Below, in pieces: positions 23,733 to 36,174 of a stretch of DNA of 64,000 bases (within the stretch, counting starts at the first letter, position 1; each line of letters begins with the position of its first letter). The stretch lies in NCBI GenBank assembly GCA_951230915.1, contig OX579636.1:26285567-26349566 (forward strand), written 5' to 3'. The translations under genes and the position numbers were made by a program. Under the pieces are notes generated by a model. The model was not told the origin of the DNA. It saw only the letters and a list, made by a program, of their open reading frames with translations, and searched no databases. Source of the DNA: Antitrichia curtipendula. Its lineage: Eukaryota; Streptophyta; Bryopsida; Hypnales; Leucodontaceae.

Positions 23733-24507
23733 TTAAACCATATTTGAGTTTCAATGTAATATTTCTATTATATGACACTAGGTACCATCTATTAATATAA
23801 TAAATCTCTACTAGGTTTGTAATAAATTTTAAAAATTATCGAATTAAAAATAATCATTGAAAATTAATCAGTAGACAACACAAAAAGAATTCAATTAATT
23901 TGAAATTTCTTCAAGAAGCAAATGTAGCCATGAAGATAGTGTAACAACTTTTCAAGTATTGTTTTTTATTTTGACAACCTATAAACCTTGGAGATGACAT
24001 AAAGTCAAATTACCGTGGTCAAGCTAAGTTTGATTTTATATAATTTATTGATAATTTTTGCATATGACTAAATACTTTTTTTTTTTTAGAAGTTGATATT
24101 TTTAGAATTTTTATTGAGGAAATATTAAATTCTCTTGATTTTTTGAATTGTATATTGGTACATATTATGCATGTTTTTTCATAATATATATTAGAATGAT
24201 CTAAGATGTTTACAAAAAAATGTAAGGTTGACTGAAAAACAATGTTTTTTCAATTAATTTTAAAACACCAATTACAAAGTAAAGAATAAAAATGAAACAC
24301 AATAATATGATAATATGTTACTTGAATTCCAACACATAGAACTTCTAGTTGCAAATAACTCGTGAACTATTGAATTTTTTCAAAATTTTGAAATGAAATA
24401 GAATGAAAACTTGTCTAGTTTTGTTTTCTTAGTTTAAATCAAATACCCCAAATGGATAATTTTAAAGGCACACAATGCGAGATCTCTATAGGTTAATAAG
24501 TTGACAC

Positions 24508-24883
24508 TCAGAAATTATTATTAATAATAAGTAGACAAAGTGTAAGAAACAAATGGTTTGGTAAGTTGGACGTCGAACTCCTGTCCACAACTACGGTCTT
24601 CTTTGCTCCATGTCGCAGTTGGATTCTCCAGGAAATGATGCTTGTCGTGGGAGGCAGGACGGGGTGGACAATGTTTGCGGAATGTAATCGTAAAGTCAAG
24701 TGCGCTGCCAAACCACGAAAGACATTTCAATTTCGTAAGATTCGATGCCTAGTGCCACAAACTCACAATTGATGGACAAGCAAGAATGTCAAAACAACGT
24801 GTAGAAAGACATGGGATGCTTACGTAAATCATCCAACAAGCTTCGGAAGTGCTGGCGATAGTAGAAGTAGGCCGTCACCGTGC
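24508..24883 (-). pseudogene. Lipid phosphate phosphatase 3' fragment
   Basis: The last two exons of an LPP (PAP2-family) gene. Exon 24883-24824 follows a tgtag acceptor and reads TVTAYFYYRQHFRSLLDDL, the final transmembrane helix and FCYRQ-like segment of plant LPPs. It ends at a canonical GTAAGC donor. The next exon starts at 24704 after ttggcag. It is a partial copy: homology to the LPP locus at 33095-34987 ends at 24917, inside an intron, so the catalytic exons are missing. Its splice sites are cleaner than those of the longer copy (GTAAGC here, GTAATT there). Confidence 0.6.
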
Positions 24884-24917
24884 CTACAAGAGCATCCAGA
24901 CACGTCGTAAGCATTGG

Positions 24918-25480
24918 GTCATGCGCAGGTTTGTGTTTGTGAGTAGTATGCGTGTGTCACAGAATTGGCAGTCGGAGGAGCTTCTTTTCCTACGGTTTCA
25001 AAGAAGCGGTGTTGCTTGGGAAGTATTTGGTAGTGCAGATTTTTGTTCATCTTTGTAAGAGCAATTTCTGTCGGAGGGACGCTGGTCCATGCGTGATGTG
25101 AAGAAAGCGAGTCGCGATTGGCTTGAGTGAGGGTTTTGGAATATAGTCCTCGGGTTCATTTTTAAAGATCGATTGAAATTTCCAAAAAGGTTTTCGAATT
25201 GCTCCTGAATCAGAAATCAGAGATCGAAGTTCTAGGGTTTTGTTCTAGGGATGGCGAAGGTGTAAGCTCGCGCCTCCCGTGGAAGAGAACCACTCGGAGT
25301 GTCTCTACAACACTCTACGAGTCGAGCACACCGTGGGCATCGTGCATTACTGAATGTGATTTAACAAACTTTCTAGATGGCAAAGCCTACTCCAATACTG
25401 TACAATAGCCGTAGAGTTCTCAATTCAACAAGTTTGTTGAATTGTGTTCCCTCGAAACCTCAAAGGTAGGAAACGGCCTA
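24918..25480 (+). other. Gene-like island, unidentified
   Basis: GC-richer than its flanks, with a typical plant leader motif (ttctagggttttg at 25228) followed by ATGGCGAAGGTG, which meets a stop at once. Another frame, 25199-25408, stays open and is Ser/Thr-rich without a domain. Splice-like aaaggtagg lies near 25463. Probably the 5' end of a broken gene brought next to the LPP fragment by rearrangement. No identity. Confidence 0.25.
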
Positions 25481-27770
25481 CTACTATTATAACTTACTGA
25501 ACTTAGATAATTGAATGGCAAGTTTGAATTCTAGGTATAAGATGCTCTAGTATCTAAGCGATAGTTCCCTTGCTTATGCAGAAAGGTGCAAAGCAAGATC
25601 ATAGTCATACTTGTGGAGAAGATTTTGAGTCGAGGTGTGTTGATCTTCTGTTACATCCAAGGTTGTATTATTTTACCTGTTCAAAAGAGTCGGCGTTAAT
25701 GTCTACTTCCAAACGTTTGAGTTATTTTTTTTATCGTCAAGGCTTTTGAGGTTAGACAATGCACTGAAAAGTGGCAGTAACTGCCAACATTCAAACAATC
25801 TTGCAACATATTGCTTTTTGTTATATGCGCCATGACATAGCTGCTCAAGCATATATTGAAGTTACCAACCATGTTATGTGTAATGCATAAGCGTTACCAT
25901 TTGGAAGAGCTTTCAAATATTCAGGGCATGGGAGCATTGTGATGCTTAATTGTTTCAATGTGCTAGTGCTCATCAAATTGTTAAGCCCTCAAATAGAAAT
26001 TTAATACTGTTATTTAGAATCTTAGGTCTCTCTAGCGACTCTTTGCCCGAACAATGATTGTCTTTGAAATACCAGACTGAGCACCTCATACCCAAAATTG
26101 AAAGTTCATAGTGTCATCAAGTGTCCAACATAGAGGAAGTGCATTATTGGTTTTAAGGTAGTATATAATTAGAGTCTTCTTTGCAACATTGGAAACATAC
26201 TAGTCTTCGTTATGTTATGTTAAGCTAAGTGTGTATGTAACACTAATTTACTAAAGTTGCATCATTTGTAAAATAATTGTTTTAATGTATGCTCAATATT
26301 GATTTTTTGTACTAATTTCCGAAAAAAGAAAAGAAGTCTTTGTGACACTGGTTTTGTTTGTTGAGCTAATTTTGCACCTTTGATAAGAGTAAGGACGAAT
26401 TAGTAAAGTATATAAATCCTATGTGAGCCTTGTGGGAGGGAAATGTAGATTTGGTATTTTATAGGCAAAATAAATTATATCTTGAATGAGAAGAATCTAG
26501 GCATTCAACCTTTACTTTTGATGAATTTGTTTTTCTTTCCATCTTTGCATAACTAAGCTACTGGTAGAAATCTTTACTAATTGACTAAGCTATTTGTAGT
26601 TGAAAATGATCACCATTTGATATTGGATAAATAAATTTTCAAAATGGTTCCTATTATTGAATTGCAAAAGCTTTTGTTGGGTCTTGTTGGTAATCAAAGG
26701 AGGAATCCAAATTTCCTATAAATGCATTTTTTAGACACCATATAAATAAACTATGTGAATTTCTAAAAATGCTAAGAATAGATGTATCCAAAATCATCCC
26801 TAGACTCTCATAAATAGAGGTTGTGCAATTTAGATAGGAATATATATGAATTGGTTTTAGGAACAGCTACAATTAAGTGTGGTCACTTTAACTTCAAAGA
26901 GAGCCAAGATACACTTGATGGATTATGATTGTTTCAAGAGTAAACTATGGGAGCTATAAGAAAAGGATGAAATATAGTCAAGTCCTTCGGAAAAACAATT
27001 TTTGTCTATTCTTCAATAATGTGACTAGTGTAGTCATTGAATAGGCAAACATTGGATGGATTATGATTGTTTTGAAGGACAAGCTATGGAGGCTATACAA
27101 AATGGATTATGAAGTATATCCAAGTATACTGAAAAAGAAATTGTTGTCTATTTCTCAACAATGCAACTAAAGTGGCCACTTGACGCTCCAAAGTTATTGT
27201 GCAAGGTTCTAAATGAATTCATGGATGTATGGGAATTATTTATCTTTGCAAATATTCTACAAGTCAAGTAGTACTAGTGTCTGTGACTTCAAAGCTTTGT
27301 TTCTCTAATACAAAAAAGGACCCCTTATGAATGACTTAAATAGTTATTTAAAATTTAAAAAAATTGAATCATCATAATTAAGTATTAACATTTTGAACTT
27401 GGTGAACAAAAATTCCCATCAAATTTACAAATTTTCAATCTATAGTTGATTATAGAAGAGATTCCATGTTTTGATTTCAAATTTTATTGAAACATATTAT
27501 TGTGCGAAGCTCTTGATCTAAGATATGAATATGATCTATGGATCATATTTGACAACTTTTATATAAATATCATCATTAAATTACTATATTATTCTAAGTT
27601 GCATCTTAAATTCCATTTGGCCAAACCACACTCAAAGGTACCATTGGGATTACTTTGCTAAGACAAAACTTGAGTCCTTTTCTGAACTTATAAGGCTCAA
27701 AATTACTTTGATGTTGTCATTTTTTTTTAATAAATTTATGGATGAATAGTATTGCAATGCTCCCCTTTAA
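25481..27770. repeat. AT-rich DNA with an old inverted dispersed repeat
   Basis: No gene. Bases about 27330-27560 match 42690-42910 in reverse orientation (shared gatcatattcatat, tttcaataaaatt, ttcaaaatgtt and taattatgatg). The same family continues at 36950-37300 and 42960-43200. Class unknown. Confidence 0.4.
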
Positions 27771-28978
27771 TAAAGGTTGGTTTATACTTGGGGCCCAATT
27801 GAATTCTGGTTGGAACTCTCCAAATTTGAACCAATAGGATTACTCAATTTCTCCAAATCCATCCCAAGGCGTTTATACTTGGGACTGGATGGAACTACAA
27901 TTCATCCTATGTGTCACCTTAAGTGGCATGGTCTTGGCATTAAACCTTTCGGCCCGAAGGGAACATTCAATTGGGACAAGGTTTTGGGTGGCCCAAAATC
28001 CCATCTAGGGTTGTATTGGGGCCAAATTAGGCTCCTCCATTGGATCAGGAACATCTCTACCATCGATCAACAATTATTATTATTTTAAACTTTGACCCTT
28101 CATAACTTTTGCATACGATATCCAAATGCCACTTTCTTTGGTGCGTTGGAACCTCCTTTCTGGGCTCCTTTCAATTGCCAACAAGAAATTTGAAAGTTTG
28201 TCCAATCAAAAATATTAACTTAACTAGGCACATTAGCTATCCTACCATGTGTGAAGAACAAACTGAACTATACTGTACAAACTGTGTCTTATGCTGTGTG
28301 GGTCCTTGACCTTGATGTTTTCATGAGCTGCTTAGGCCTGTTAGACTGTCTGAAAAAATAAATATGCTCGACGAGGCTTGCCTCAGGTTTCTGTACTATT
28401 TCCCCTTGCAATGGAGATTGTCCAGTTGTTAAAAAAAAAAATCACTCTTAATATTGATTAAATATTTTTTCTAAAAAATTTCCATGATATAGTCAATATT
28501 TGCAATTTAGATTCTTAGGTGCATTTCTATTTTTCATAATAAAAAGAATCTAAATGAAATGCCTATTTTTTCTGAATAATTATTTGCAAACTTCATAATA
28601 TTTTTAAAAATGCTTATTATAATTTGAAAATTTTAGCAAATATGGAGATAATAATCATAAGTTAACACTGTGGTCTAATTGGTATACTTCTTGAGCTCAT
28701 GTTTAAAGAAATTTAGTAAATAAAAGCTCAAATGTACTTAATATTAGGCTTTCAAGATGTTACCTACTTACCTTCAAAAGTCTAAAAAAAATTAAATTTC
28801 AACTTCTTCAAAAATTTAAGATGAAAAAGAATTTATTTTTTTGAGATAAATTTGTTTAATTAGTTGAGTTCTTGTGTTGGCCTCGTGTCACAAAGCCTCA
28901 CTCCTTGCTCCTGCATTCCTTAGGGTTTTGGCAAATACAAATTTGGTCCTACACCATTTTGACGGTGATTGGTATTAA
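27771..28978. other. Repeat-derived DNA, gene-poor
   Basis: Bases 28084-28240 (tttgacccttcataactttt, then gcgttggaacctcctttc) match the interior of the element at 49910-50185. An open frame at 27777-28088 has no domain and probably belongs to the same repeat. The text ggtttatactt near 27778 reappears complemented near 30313, so 27.77-30.33 kb may be one composite element hosting the TTAA element. That is speculative. Confidence 0.35.
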
Positions 28979-29813
28979 CCCCTAAAGCACTAAATTGTGT
29001 TTTGTGGCTACATAGTAATTTTGGGCAGCTCACTACAAATGGATTTTTTTTTGTTTTTTCTTTAAATTTTTCACACAATATGTGCCCAACAATTTTCATA
29101 ACTTTTGATACATGGTTAAAAAGTCATGGTATGATATGTTATTTTCATTGCTTGGTGGGCACTCCGGGCAGCCTGGGCAGCAAAAAAAACTTCTTGAAAG
29201 TTCACTTTTTTTTTAATATTAAAATTTGAAATTGGTTCTCTAGATCTATATAGACATGGAAATCTTTTAATAATTCCATTTGGATTAAATGAGCTAAAAG
29301 TTATGGGAGTTTAAGTTTGCGGGTAGTTTGCGGGTAGTTTGCGAGTAGTTTGCAAATAGTTGTGGAATCTCTACTCTAAGATAAACTTTGAAGCCCTTAT
29401 TTAGTTCAATTTTAAATATTTTTGAAAAACAAAACAAAACATTAGGTGTAGACTATTTACTACAATGTTACAATCATTGGGATTGAGATTTTTCAATCCC
29501 ATGAATAAATTGTTAACAATTTAGTGTTTTGAATCATTTTCTACTTCTTTCTACTTACTATTTTTCCTATATGTTGTACAATTCCAAATGATCTGAAAAT
29601 TTTCAAGCATGTTACCAGCTTGCCTTCAAGAATGAATTCAAAGAATGATCACCATTTGGGGAATTTTTTCATACACATGTGACCATCTGAAGTGCAGCTG
29701 CCCGGTTTTTGCAAAGCCCAAAATAGTTTTTTTTCCAATTTTTTTTTGTACTTGTCTTAGAAATGGCAATTTGGGAGCATTTTGGTAAAAATATAGTCAA
29801 AAACCTTTAGGGG
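28979..29813. mobile_element. TTAA-flanked element, copy D (835 bp)
   Basis: Ends CCCCTAAAG and CTTTAGGGG are perfect complements, flanked by TTAA at 28975-28978 and 29814-29817. The interior aligns with copy C (attttgggca, agttatggga, gtttgcgggtag, gcagctgcccgg). It includes a short tandem array gtttgcgggta at 29315-29350. Non-autonomous, piggyBac-like by target site. Confidence 0.75.
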
Positions 29814-29817
29814 TTAA

Positions 29818-31164
29818 GCATGTGAATATGTTGCAATACTGAAGAGTATACATGAGTTTTTTTTGTCCAAGAAATCTATTGTTGTTTGATTGGAATTGAG
29901 CATTAGTAGGCCTTCATACAATTTCAATAAGCCACCACACATAAATCACTAACAATTAATCCAAATATTGACAAGAAATAGGAAGAAAAATGAAAAGGTT
30001 TAGTTTAAAAAAAATTAATTTAATTTTTTTTAATACAAAAAATAGGAAGAAGAAGAAGAAGGTTTAGAAAAAATAAATAAAAACTCTCTCTTTATATTTG
30101 AAATAGAAAAAATAGGAAGAAAGAAGAAAATAGGAATATTTTATATTTTTTTTAATTGACCATTAAGAAAATCCAAGAACACATGAATTGGAAATTTGAC
30201 CCGAGAATCTGTCCTAAGGGATTTACATTAACTAGGGTTGGATGGAAAAATTGGGGCTGGATTGAAGGCTACATTGAAGACAAATTTAGCCAGCCTTCCA
30301 TCCAATCTAAGGTGTAGTATAAACCCGCCCTAAGTTGGAGAAAAAATTTCATAGATATAATTATCAAAAGGATGTAAATCACCAACTATAAGGCTAAATT
30401 TAGTATCCATATTACAATATAGCACTTTAAAAAGATATTTTTATCCAAATTTTTTTACTTCCCAAGCATGCAACTATCAAAAAGTATTTCTAGTGATTAA
30501 ATCTTGGACACAAAATAGTCTAAGAAAGTATTTTCAGTGATTAAATCTTGGACACAAAATAGTCTAATTTTTTAATTAATTGATTGATTATTGACAAATT
30601 ATTGATTTATTCTTTAAAAAATTTAAGCATTCAATTCCCAAAATAGCTTACATAGGGACCTTGAAGTGAATAGTTTATACATTTTTTGTTCAAACACAAA
30701 CATGATTTGGATTATTTTTATATTAAAAAGGATGTTCATATATTTTTTCTTCTAGTTATTATAGGAAATGGAAAACTATTCACATTGTAGCAAAAAAGTC
30801 CTTTTTCTACTCTATCATATGATTATATACACACATGATTTTTTTGGGTTCAGTTGCATTATTATTCATTAGAATTAGACCCCTTTTCTACTATAGAAAA
30901 ACTTAACAAGCTGACATCTGAACTTTAATTGGAACTTTAATAAAGAATTTTTTATTTTTTGATGAATAAAAAAATATGAATCTTAATAAGACTTGAAGTA
31001 CTAGTCAAAAAGACTAAACTCCCTATATTTAATAGATTATTTTCAAAAAATCATAGCTCAAAAGAAGTTACATTGCAGATTTGACTACACCTACCCCATT
31101 TTTTGGAACCTTTTAGGGTGATTTGACCCCATCGTCCCTATTTTAGAAATTTGATTCACTTTAG
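29818..31164. other. AT-rich intergenic DNA
   Basis: No gene. A short direct repeat, aagtatttctagtgattaaa at 30481 and aagtattttcagtgattaaa at 30527, each followed by tcttggacacaaaatagtct, is a tandem duplication of about 46 bp. Confidence 0.4.
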
Positions 31165-33419
31165 TCTTTAACCCTTAAAAGACTAATTCTATTGCAATAT
31201 GGTCCAGCTTCATTTTTGAGCTTAAATTAGTGTTTCAAATCATATTTGACTTTGAATATTAAATTTTTTGTTACATGAGACTAATTATATGTCATCTATT
31301 AATCAGTTGTTTTTTTTCCGGCGATTTTGGTGCAAAATTGCACCAAATTTTGTGACCCAGCACCAAGCCTATAGGAAATTTTTAGTAAAATTTTGGATGA
31401 AATCGCCAAAAAACTTCAAGTTCAAGAAAAATCTTAGATGAAATCGCCACATTGTAAATGAAAATAGAATTATAGATACATAGTATCACATTTTCTATAC
31501 AGTACTTGGATGAATGTTGAAACTTGGAGCACCACCGTAACATTTAATATCGCCACTTTGCCACTTCATGGAAAATGAAAAAAAAAACACTGCTATCAAT
31601 GTGAAAAATCTCTATTAGTTTTGTAAAAAATTATAAATTTTATCATATTTCAAATTAGAAATTAAAATAAATTGATAAACATAATAATGTCACATGAAGT
31701 AACATTAGGGCTGTTTCACATCAAATTATAGTGTTAGATGGATTCCCATGAGAATTCATGTTAGTTTGGTATAAATTTTGTCCAAATTACAAAATTCATC
31801 CATCTTAGGATGTAAGTGTTTAGATACAAAGAGCTCTTTGACTTGACATTCAATTCTTATTAGGTCAAGTTTTATAAGTGTTTTTAAGAAAGAGAGTTGT
31901 GTGTTTTGCTTTGCTTGGAGATGATGATTTATCATTTAGTAAAGTCTTCACTTCTTCTCACACTTGCACTCTTAGATTGTCCCTACGGATTGAAAGCCAC
32001 TTGGTTTTGTGTTAGTAGATTCTTAAGTTTCTTACTTACTTGATAAGAATATGTATAGTTGTTAGAGAAGTATCATTGAAGTATCACTAAAGATCATCCC
32101 TGGTTGCACGTGTTTGTTCTTAACTAATTACAAAGACTCCTTATCTATTAAATGGGGCATTCGAGGATGTGTTTGTTATGCATTCTTGCTTAGTTTTTAA
32201 TTGCATATTTGGTATTGCATTGATTGCGGTACTTGATTTGTTGTTTGCTACGAGTACAATCTTTTCTACAAGACAACAAAAACAATGAATTAATGTGAAA
32301 TTTCTTCAAGAGATAAACTTAGCAATGAAAAATAATACAAATACTTTCCAAGTAATTGCTTTCTATTTTCCAATCAAAACACCCATAGCAATGACCTTCA
32401 AATCAATCACCATTGTCAAATTAAATTTAACCTTTATATATTGGATTAATATTTTTGTAATAAGTTTGTATGTGAATACACATTTTTTCTATAGAAGTTG
32501 ATATATTTTTTTTAAATCTTGGAAATTATCAAATAATAATATATTATATGTATTTTTTAGACTATAGAAAAATTGTTTAGTCACACAAATGTTTACCAAA
32601 AATATAGATTTGAATGAAAAACATTATTTTTATTAGTTTACTTCTAAAAACCAATTCCAAAGGATACATATGAAATGTAATACTATGTTATTTGGATTCC
32701 AACATATAGAGCTTCTAGTTGCAATGACTCATGAATTTTAGAATTTTTTCAAAATTTTGAATTCAAGTACTCTGTAGAGAGAAAACTTGTCCACCTTTTT
32801 TTTTTCGTAGATTAGATCAAATATCAAAAGTGGATGTTTTGAAAGTTACAACCAAGATGACTCAAATGACGCGGGGATTTCCATGGGGTACTAAGTTGTC
32901 ACGCTTCAGGAAAAACTTTTGACAATAAGCAACGAGGAAGTGATAGATTAAATAATCTAGAATAGCACAAATGGTTATAAGTACAATTTCATCAACTCGA
33001 AAGCACAAAATAAATAGTTCCGACTCCACAAAAAGTAGATGAAGTGCAGGAAACAAATGGTTTGGTAAGTTGGGCGTTGAAATCTTGTCTACAACTACAA
33101 TCTCCCTTGTTCCATGTTGTAGTTGGATTCTCCAGGAAATGATACTTGTTGTAAGGGGGTAGGACGGGGTGGGCAATGTGGAATGTAATCATAAGTCAAG
33201 TGCGCTGCAAAACCACCAAAGACATTTTGATTTCGTGAGATTCGATGCCAAGTGCCACGAACTTACAGTTGATGGGCAGGCAAGAATGTTAAAGCAACAT
33301 GTAGAAAGAAATAGGTTGCTTAATTACGTAAATCATCAAACAAGCTTCGGAAGTGTTGGCGATAGCAGAAGTAGGCCGTCACCATGCCTGCAGGAGCATC
33401 CAGACGCGTCGTAAGCAAT
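31165..33419. repeat. Segmental duplication, copy B
   Basis: Partner of 22735-24917. Relative to copy A it lacks the TTAA element and has two extra blocks: about 31310-31590, containing repeated atgaaatcgcca text, and about 31690-32268. The second is bounded near acataataatg and acaacaaaaacaatg and could be a solo LTR or other insertion; clear ends were not found. Its right end includes the last LPP exons. Confidence 0.65.
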
Positions 33420-34987
33420 AACACGGCCGCATACTGGTTTGCCAAAGCAAGAGATTATCTGGCTACTTCACATGTGGCATAGAAACGGAATTTTAAGAGA
33501 GCAGATGGACCAGTTGAAAGAAGACCAGGCGGAGGAACGTGAGAAAGCACCCACCAATGGAAGCGCCAGTGCAAACGTCTGTCCAATGATGCCAGTAGTC
33601 GTGTATTCGGGTGGCGCCAACAAAAGTAGCTCCCAACATCGTCAAAACCATGGGGGAAAGCTTCCACGAGTGTCCGTTCCGATCAAAGATAGAAAGCTTG
33701 CCAACCATGTACATTGCTAGGTAGCTCAGGCCAGCAAACGTCCCTTTAAGATATAAAAAGTCAGAAGGATAGAAAAACGCCGCACCCCGACCTCAAATAC
33801 CTCAAATTCTAAACCTACACCTCAGCTCAATCATACTTCACTGACAGAGTCTGATTATTCAAGGTGACAGCCATTTCTCGCAGAATCAGCAGAAAAATGC
33901 ACTTACATGAGGTATGGCCGTTGGGGAAACTTTTATAAGCTTCTTTCATTTGTTTGGCAGTCGCGCTGCAGATAACATTACTGGTTATTAAGTCGTAAGT
34001 CTGCCAAATAAATTCTCAGTATGACACAAAAAAAAAGGAATTTTTCATAAACATCTTGTGTCTGATAGATTAATGAGCAATGAGCTAGAAGTGAGGCCAT
34101 ACAATCAGAACAGGATAAATAGAACACAGAAGTGACTAGGACATATAGGCGTTGCAGTAGGGCTCCCAAAGCAACGAGCATAGAAGTGAGGACGAGGCCG
34201 TCCAATTCCAATCTTCACAACGTCAGTTATAAGTGTCGTTAGTGCGACAGCAGTGAAAAGTCCTACAGGACAGCACAGAGTAAGTCATTCCAGCATACAA
34301 ATGCAATCATTGTTGCAGTAAAGCGTACAAAAATACCCGGTGACAACATCCAAAAAAACATGTAAAATTTTTTTTTGGAATTCATATAAAACCAGACCTC
34401 TAAATAATGTAACAAGGAAGAAACTATACTACTACCGGTGCTACTCGCAAGATACATACCCAATATAGCATGATGCAGGTCTCAAATATACCTCCTTTTG
34501 ACAAAAATGCCCAGGATAACAACCAAAGGAATGCCCACTGCTATCGCTTGTTCAGAACATTCCAGGGCTTGAATGAGTAAGTACATTTCATTTCTTTCAA
34601 CTGCTTAAAACAAGGCAAGGCAAGCAATGAATCAAGGATTAGAGGAAAGGGGAAATAAGCAAAGTAGATTAATATCGGCACAGCTTGGAAAGGAATTGTA
34701 TTTGATTTGAAGGGATATCTCAACTGTGCAGTCACAAAATTCGTTGCTCCCACATAGCGTTGGTAGGGATGAATCAGAAAACTAAGAAGCCAGAGTACAA
34801 AAATAAGCACGATGAGCAACCAATCATGCAAGTGGTATTTAAATAAACCGCCAAGCGTCAAATCGAGAAGAACCAATGGCTCCATCAAATCTCTTGACTC
34901 GTGGTTCCTGGACTCTTCAGGTCTTTGTCCAATAATCGACACACTGATGGATAACCATTTCTTAAAACTCCCTAGAGCAACACACAC
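33095..34987 (-). pseudogene. Lipid phosphate phosphatase (PAP2 family), broken copy
   Basis: Plant LPPs are six-helix membrane enzymes that dephosphorylate phosphatidate. Exon 1 (34987 to about 34677) holds HDWLLIVLIFVLWLLSFL and QRYVG...LRYPFKSNTIPF. Exon 2 (about 34546-34460) reads GIPLVVILGIFVKRRYI, stop, DLHHAIL. Exon 3 (from 34262) has KIGIGRPRPHFYARCFG. Exon 4 (34000-33907) has YKSFPNGHTS. Exon 5 (33743-33555) has TFAGLSYLAMYMVGKL and TRIHDYWHHWTDV. Exon 6 (from 33387) reads MVTAYFCYRQHFRSLFDDL; a tail exon may start at 33204. Phases at junctions 2/3, 4/5 and 5/6 agree. Motif 1 (Kx6RP) is intact, motif 2 is PNGH instead of PSGH, and motif 3 starts TR instead of SR. TGA at 34482-34484 and an irregular exon 1/2 border suggest a pseudogene. 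Confidence 0.75.
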
Positions 34988-35784
34988 AAACGTGCTAAAC
35001 TTATGAGATGTTCAATTGGGTGCAAGCCACCAAATCATAACTCCACGCAACAAAATGGCTTACGCTCTGCGCAGGAGGAAGCACTAAAAACTTCAAGAGT
35101 ATTATTTAAAACGCAATGTTTAGAGCGTTTAGGGCATTTCTTGTGAACGATCCGACTTCCCGTCACAAAAGATCACAAAAATTTACTAGATTTTCCAAGG
35201 AAGATTAGAACAGCCACTTTGATTTGTGAAGCCGAATTGATCCACATAAGCCTTAAAGAAGTCAGACGTGACTTTTTAAAACCCGCTCTGGGTGTACCAT
35301 ATATATCTCTCCAAGAACCAATATAGACTCACTCGAACCAAGCAAATGGCATCAAATCACCATGAACCAGTCAAATTCATTTTCGAGAACTCCAAACAGA
35401 TCCTCCAAATTCGTAAAATCGGACAGAGCGTTTTCACCAACTACTTCACAATCCCCTCATTCCCACAATTCCAGCTTACTCTGTTCTAAGCACATCAAAA
35501 TCTCAAAGTCATGGAAAGTAAGCAAGAATAGCGCCCTAAAGCCCCACTCACTGACCTACTACACGTGTGGAAGGCAGTCTGGTGAGATCAGAGGCGACTT
35601 CGGATGCTCGTTGTGATGAGTTTCTTCCATCTGAGTCTTTGACCTTTCCGGCGATTCCCCTGACCTGGCAATACAAACACAAGCCTCAACTTTAGCGTCC
35701 AGAACTCCAAATTGGCTCTGCTTTCACACCCTTACCAACACGGCTATCAAACAATCATAATATTTTCATAAAAACACCATGATC
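34988..35784 (-). other. Upstream region of the LPP locus
   Basis: Moderate GC content, no confident coding sequence. It should contain the leader and promoter of the - strand LPP gene. Small open frames on the + strand (35292-35616) have no domain. A TATA-like atatatat lies near 35299, but it cannot be tied to a start site. Confidence 0.3.
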
Positions 35785-36174
35785 TAAGGTGAAAACACCC
35801 ATTCCCGTCCCTGTACCTTGCCATGGACCCTAGACTCACCCAATTATGTCCCTAGACTTTAGTTAATCCGTCAGCCAAATGCTTGGCTTTAATTGGCTGA
35901 CATATTTGAAGGACACTTACCAATATCTGACTGGCTTAAGAGCTGATTTCCGCAGGGTTCAGTTTTGGGTGCACCTACATGATGGTTCCAGTGATCTAGA
36001 GACCCACAACTTTGAAAAATCATAGAAATTACATATGACATCCGAAAAATCTAATTTTTTTTTTAATATTCATGATTTTCTCTCGCTAACATCAGAATTT
36101 TTTTATTTTTTTGAAATGATGCCTCCAAGTATGCTGAATTCCTTAAAGTGACGGTTTTGGGTGCTTCCACCTTA
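35785..36174. mobile_element. TAAGGT-ended TIR element, copy 1
   Basis: Inverted termini TAAGGTGAAAACACCCATTC and TGGGTGCTTCCACCTTA; the same termini bound elements at 41348-41926 and 49910-50185. The interior right half (catgattttc...cctccaa.tatgct.aatt) aligns with the 41.8-kb copy. No coding capacity; target duplication not resolved. Confidence 0.55.

Larger units (their letters stand above)
22735..24917. repeat. Segmental duplication, copy A
   Basis: This stretch is homologous, in the same orientation, to 31165-33419. Similarity runs from ccattgtgatatagtccaac through the LPP 3' exons and stops abruptly after cgtcgtaagca (24916 versus 33418). Copy A carries the TTAA element at 22809-23732, absent from copy B. 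Copy B carries two other insertions. Divergence is moderate, so the duplication is old. Confidence 0.7.

Noticed and set aside
24508..25408. Single gene spanning 24.5-25.4 kb
   Set aside because: Homology to LPP stops at 24917 and the two sides read on opposite strands; they are juxtaposed fragments.
28660..28720. tRNA-like text (gtggtctaattggtat)
   Set aside because: Resembles a D-arm start but no T-arm or acceptor pairing follows.
34888..34987. The first 30 or so codons of LPP exon 1 as certain coding sequence
   Set aside because: Family members start close to the HDW helix; the Met at about 34885 is the more likely start, so the upstream extension may be leader.
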